The position numbers and the translations under genes are program-made. Source: Ferruginibacter sp. (GTDB lineage Bacteria > Bacteroidota > Bacteroidia > Chitinophagales > Chitinophagaceae). Taken from it: a stretch of 64,000 bases of DNA. The notes beneath the pieces were generated by a model. The model did not search any database. It was not told the DNA's origin and saw only the letters and a program-made list of their open reading frames with translations. How positions within the stretch are numbered: position 1 is the first letter of the stretch; each line of letters begins with the position of its first letter. The DNA is taken from positions 1-64,000 of the forward strand of contig JANYGZ010000091.1 in NCBI GenBank assembly GCA_025362235.1, written 5' to 3'. Positions 63,487 to 64,000 of the stretch are shown here, in pieces.

Positions 63487-64000
63487 TTATTTATATTGAA
63501 CAGCTAACCCTTTTGCCAAATCAGTAACTTTATTTAATGCGTCTTGCGGCAAATTACCTTTTTTAAATTCAGCCAATATTTCCGGATACTTATTTTCCAT
63601 TTCCAATAAAAAAAGTTCTTCGAAAGCTTTTACATTTTTAACAGCTACATCTTTTAATAAACCCTGTGTGCCTAAATAAATCATTGCAACTTGCTTTTCA
63701 ACACTCATTGGTGAATATTGCAATTGCTTTAATATTTCCACATTACGGGCTCCTTTATCAATTACATTTTTAGTAGCAGCATCAAGATCGCCACCAAATT
63801 TAGAAAATGCTTCTAATTCCCGGTATAATGCCTGGTCTAGTTTTAAAGTACCAGCTACTTTTTTCATAGATTTAATTTGAGCGTTACCCCCCACACGGCT
63901 AACCGAAATACCCACATTAATAGCAGGACGAATACCTGCATTAAACAAATTTCCTTCTAAAAATATCTGGCCGTCAGTAATTGAAATAACGTTGGTAGGA
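63487..64000 (-). CDS. atpA: ATP synthase F1 subunit alpha, C-terminal part (partial)
   Basis: The frame continues past the right edge, and the visible 171 residues include [51 protein letters not shown] and the helical C-terminal domain ending [11 protein letters not shown]. AtpA forms the alpha3beta3 catalytic hexamer of ATP synthase. The N-terminal nucleotide-binding part lies beyond 64000. It is the last gene of its transcript in this window. Confidence 0.95.
   Translation of the reverse strand, partial: PTNVISITDGQIFLEGNLFNAGIRPAINVGISVSRVGGNAQIKSMKKVAGTLKLDQALYRELEAFSKFGGDLDAATKNVIDKGARNVEILKQLQYSPMSVEKQVAMIYLGTQGLLKDVAVKNVKAFEELFLLEMENKYPEILAEFKKGNLPQDALNKVTDLAKGLAVQYK

Overview
This window looks like chromosome from a member of the Bacteroidota, most likely the family Chitinophagaceae or a close relative. 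The evidence is AT-rich DNA, -7 boxes of the TAnnTTTG type with few Shine-Dalgarno sites, gliding proteins GldD and GldE, a type IX secretion (T9SS) C-terminal sorting domain, the long (about 654 aa) form of IspG, and DUF3098 and DUF3108 proteins. I found no rRNA, tRNA, CRISPR array or phage structural module. Most of the window is ordinary core genome, with short accessory spots marked by inverted repeats.

Layout. 0-6 kb: end of an unknown gene, a fused double-ATPase peptide ABC protein and a huge TraB/GumN-type secreted protein. 6-14 kb: queA, an Mpo1-like membrane protein, aspartate kinase, a malate/lactate-type dehydrogenase, AMP nucleosidase, a small HsdR-N-like nuclease-fold protein, frr and a WecA/MraY-type transferase. 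14-21 kb: transketolase N-half, LolC/E-type permease, rbfA, an AAA/DUF4143 ATPase bracketed by two related perfect palindromes, dxs and an M23 peptidase. 21-24.6 kb: leuS, whose frame contains a 606-bp (202-codon) element carrying a DUF559 endonuclease-like domain, bounded by 35-bp inverted repeats that match at 34 of 35 positions. 25-31 kb: ftsX, DUF3098 protein, uppP, an MFS transporter, an MBL hydrolase, DUF3108 protein and a flippase-like membrane protein. 31-39 kb: ruvC, HIT, greA, a 2-hydroxyacid dehydrogenase, RidA, a 3HCDH-like protein coupled to tsaB, an ArsR regulator with an MBL-rhodanese protein, and nadB. 39.7-42.7 kb: an unrecognised three-gene group (Trp/Cys-rich 761 aa protein, DUF1360-like membrane protein, small CxC protein). 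42.7-48.3 kb: ispG, a three-unit palindromic repeat array, a Tat-exported GH116 glycosidase and an FKBP-like protein with a Cys tail. 48.4-53.5 kb: an orphan membrane protein, a RelE/ParE-type toxin-antitoxin pair, a VWA-TPR (BatB/BatC-like) protein, a class D beta-lactamase and a DUF3109 protein. 53.6-64 kb: gldD, gldE, ssb, mutY, HU, a TPR protein, a 29-residue basic protein, RNase G, a zinc peptidase, a T9SS cargo protein and the 3' end of atpA.

How the genes work together. Isoprenoid and envelope supply recur: dxs and ispG (MEP pathway), uppP and the WecA/MraY-type enzyme (undecaprenyl carrier), and ftsX and the M23 peptidase (wall turnover). Translation upkeep is also well represented (leuS, frr, rbfA, queA, tsaB, greA, RNase G). 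GldD/GldE and the sorting-domain protein indicate gliding and T9SS. 

The best candidates for something undescribed are (i) the DUF559 element living in frame inside an essential tRNA synthetase, with a lone related repeat unit at about 53.5 kb, (ii) the palindrome-flanked DUF4143 ATPase cassette, whose 5' palindrome overlaps its own predicted promoter, and (iii) the three-gene Trp/Cys-rich cluster. All family assignments are from reading the sequence; no database search was run.
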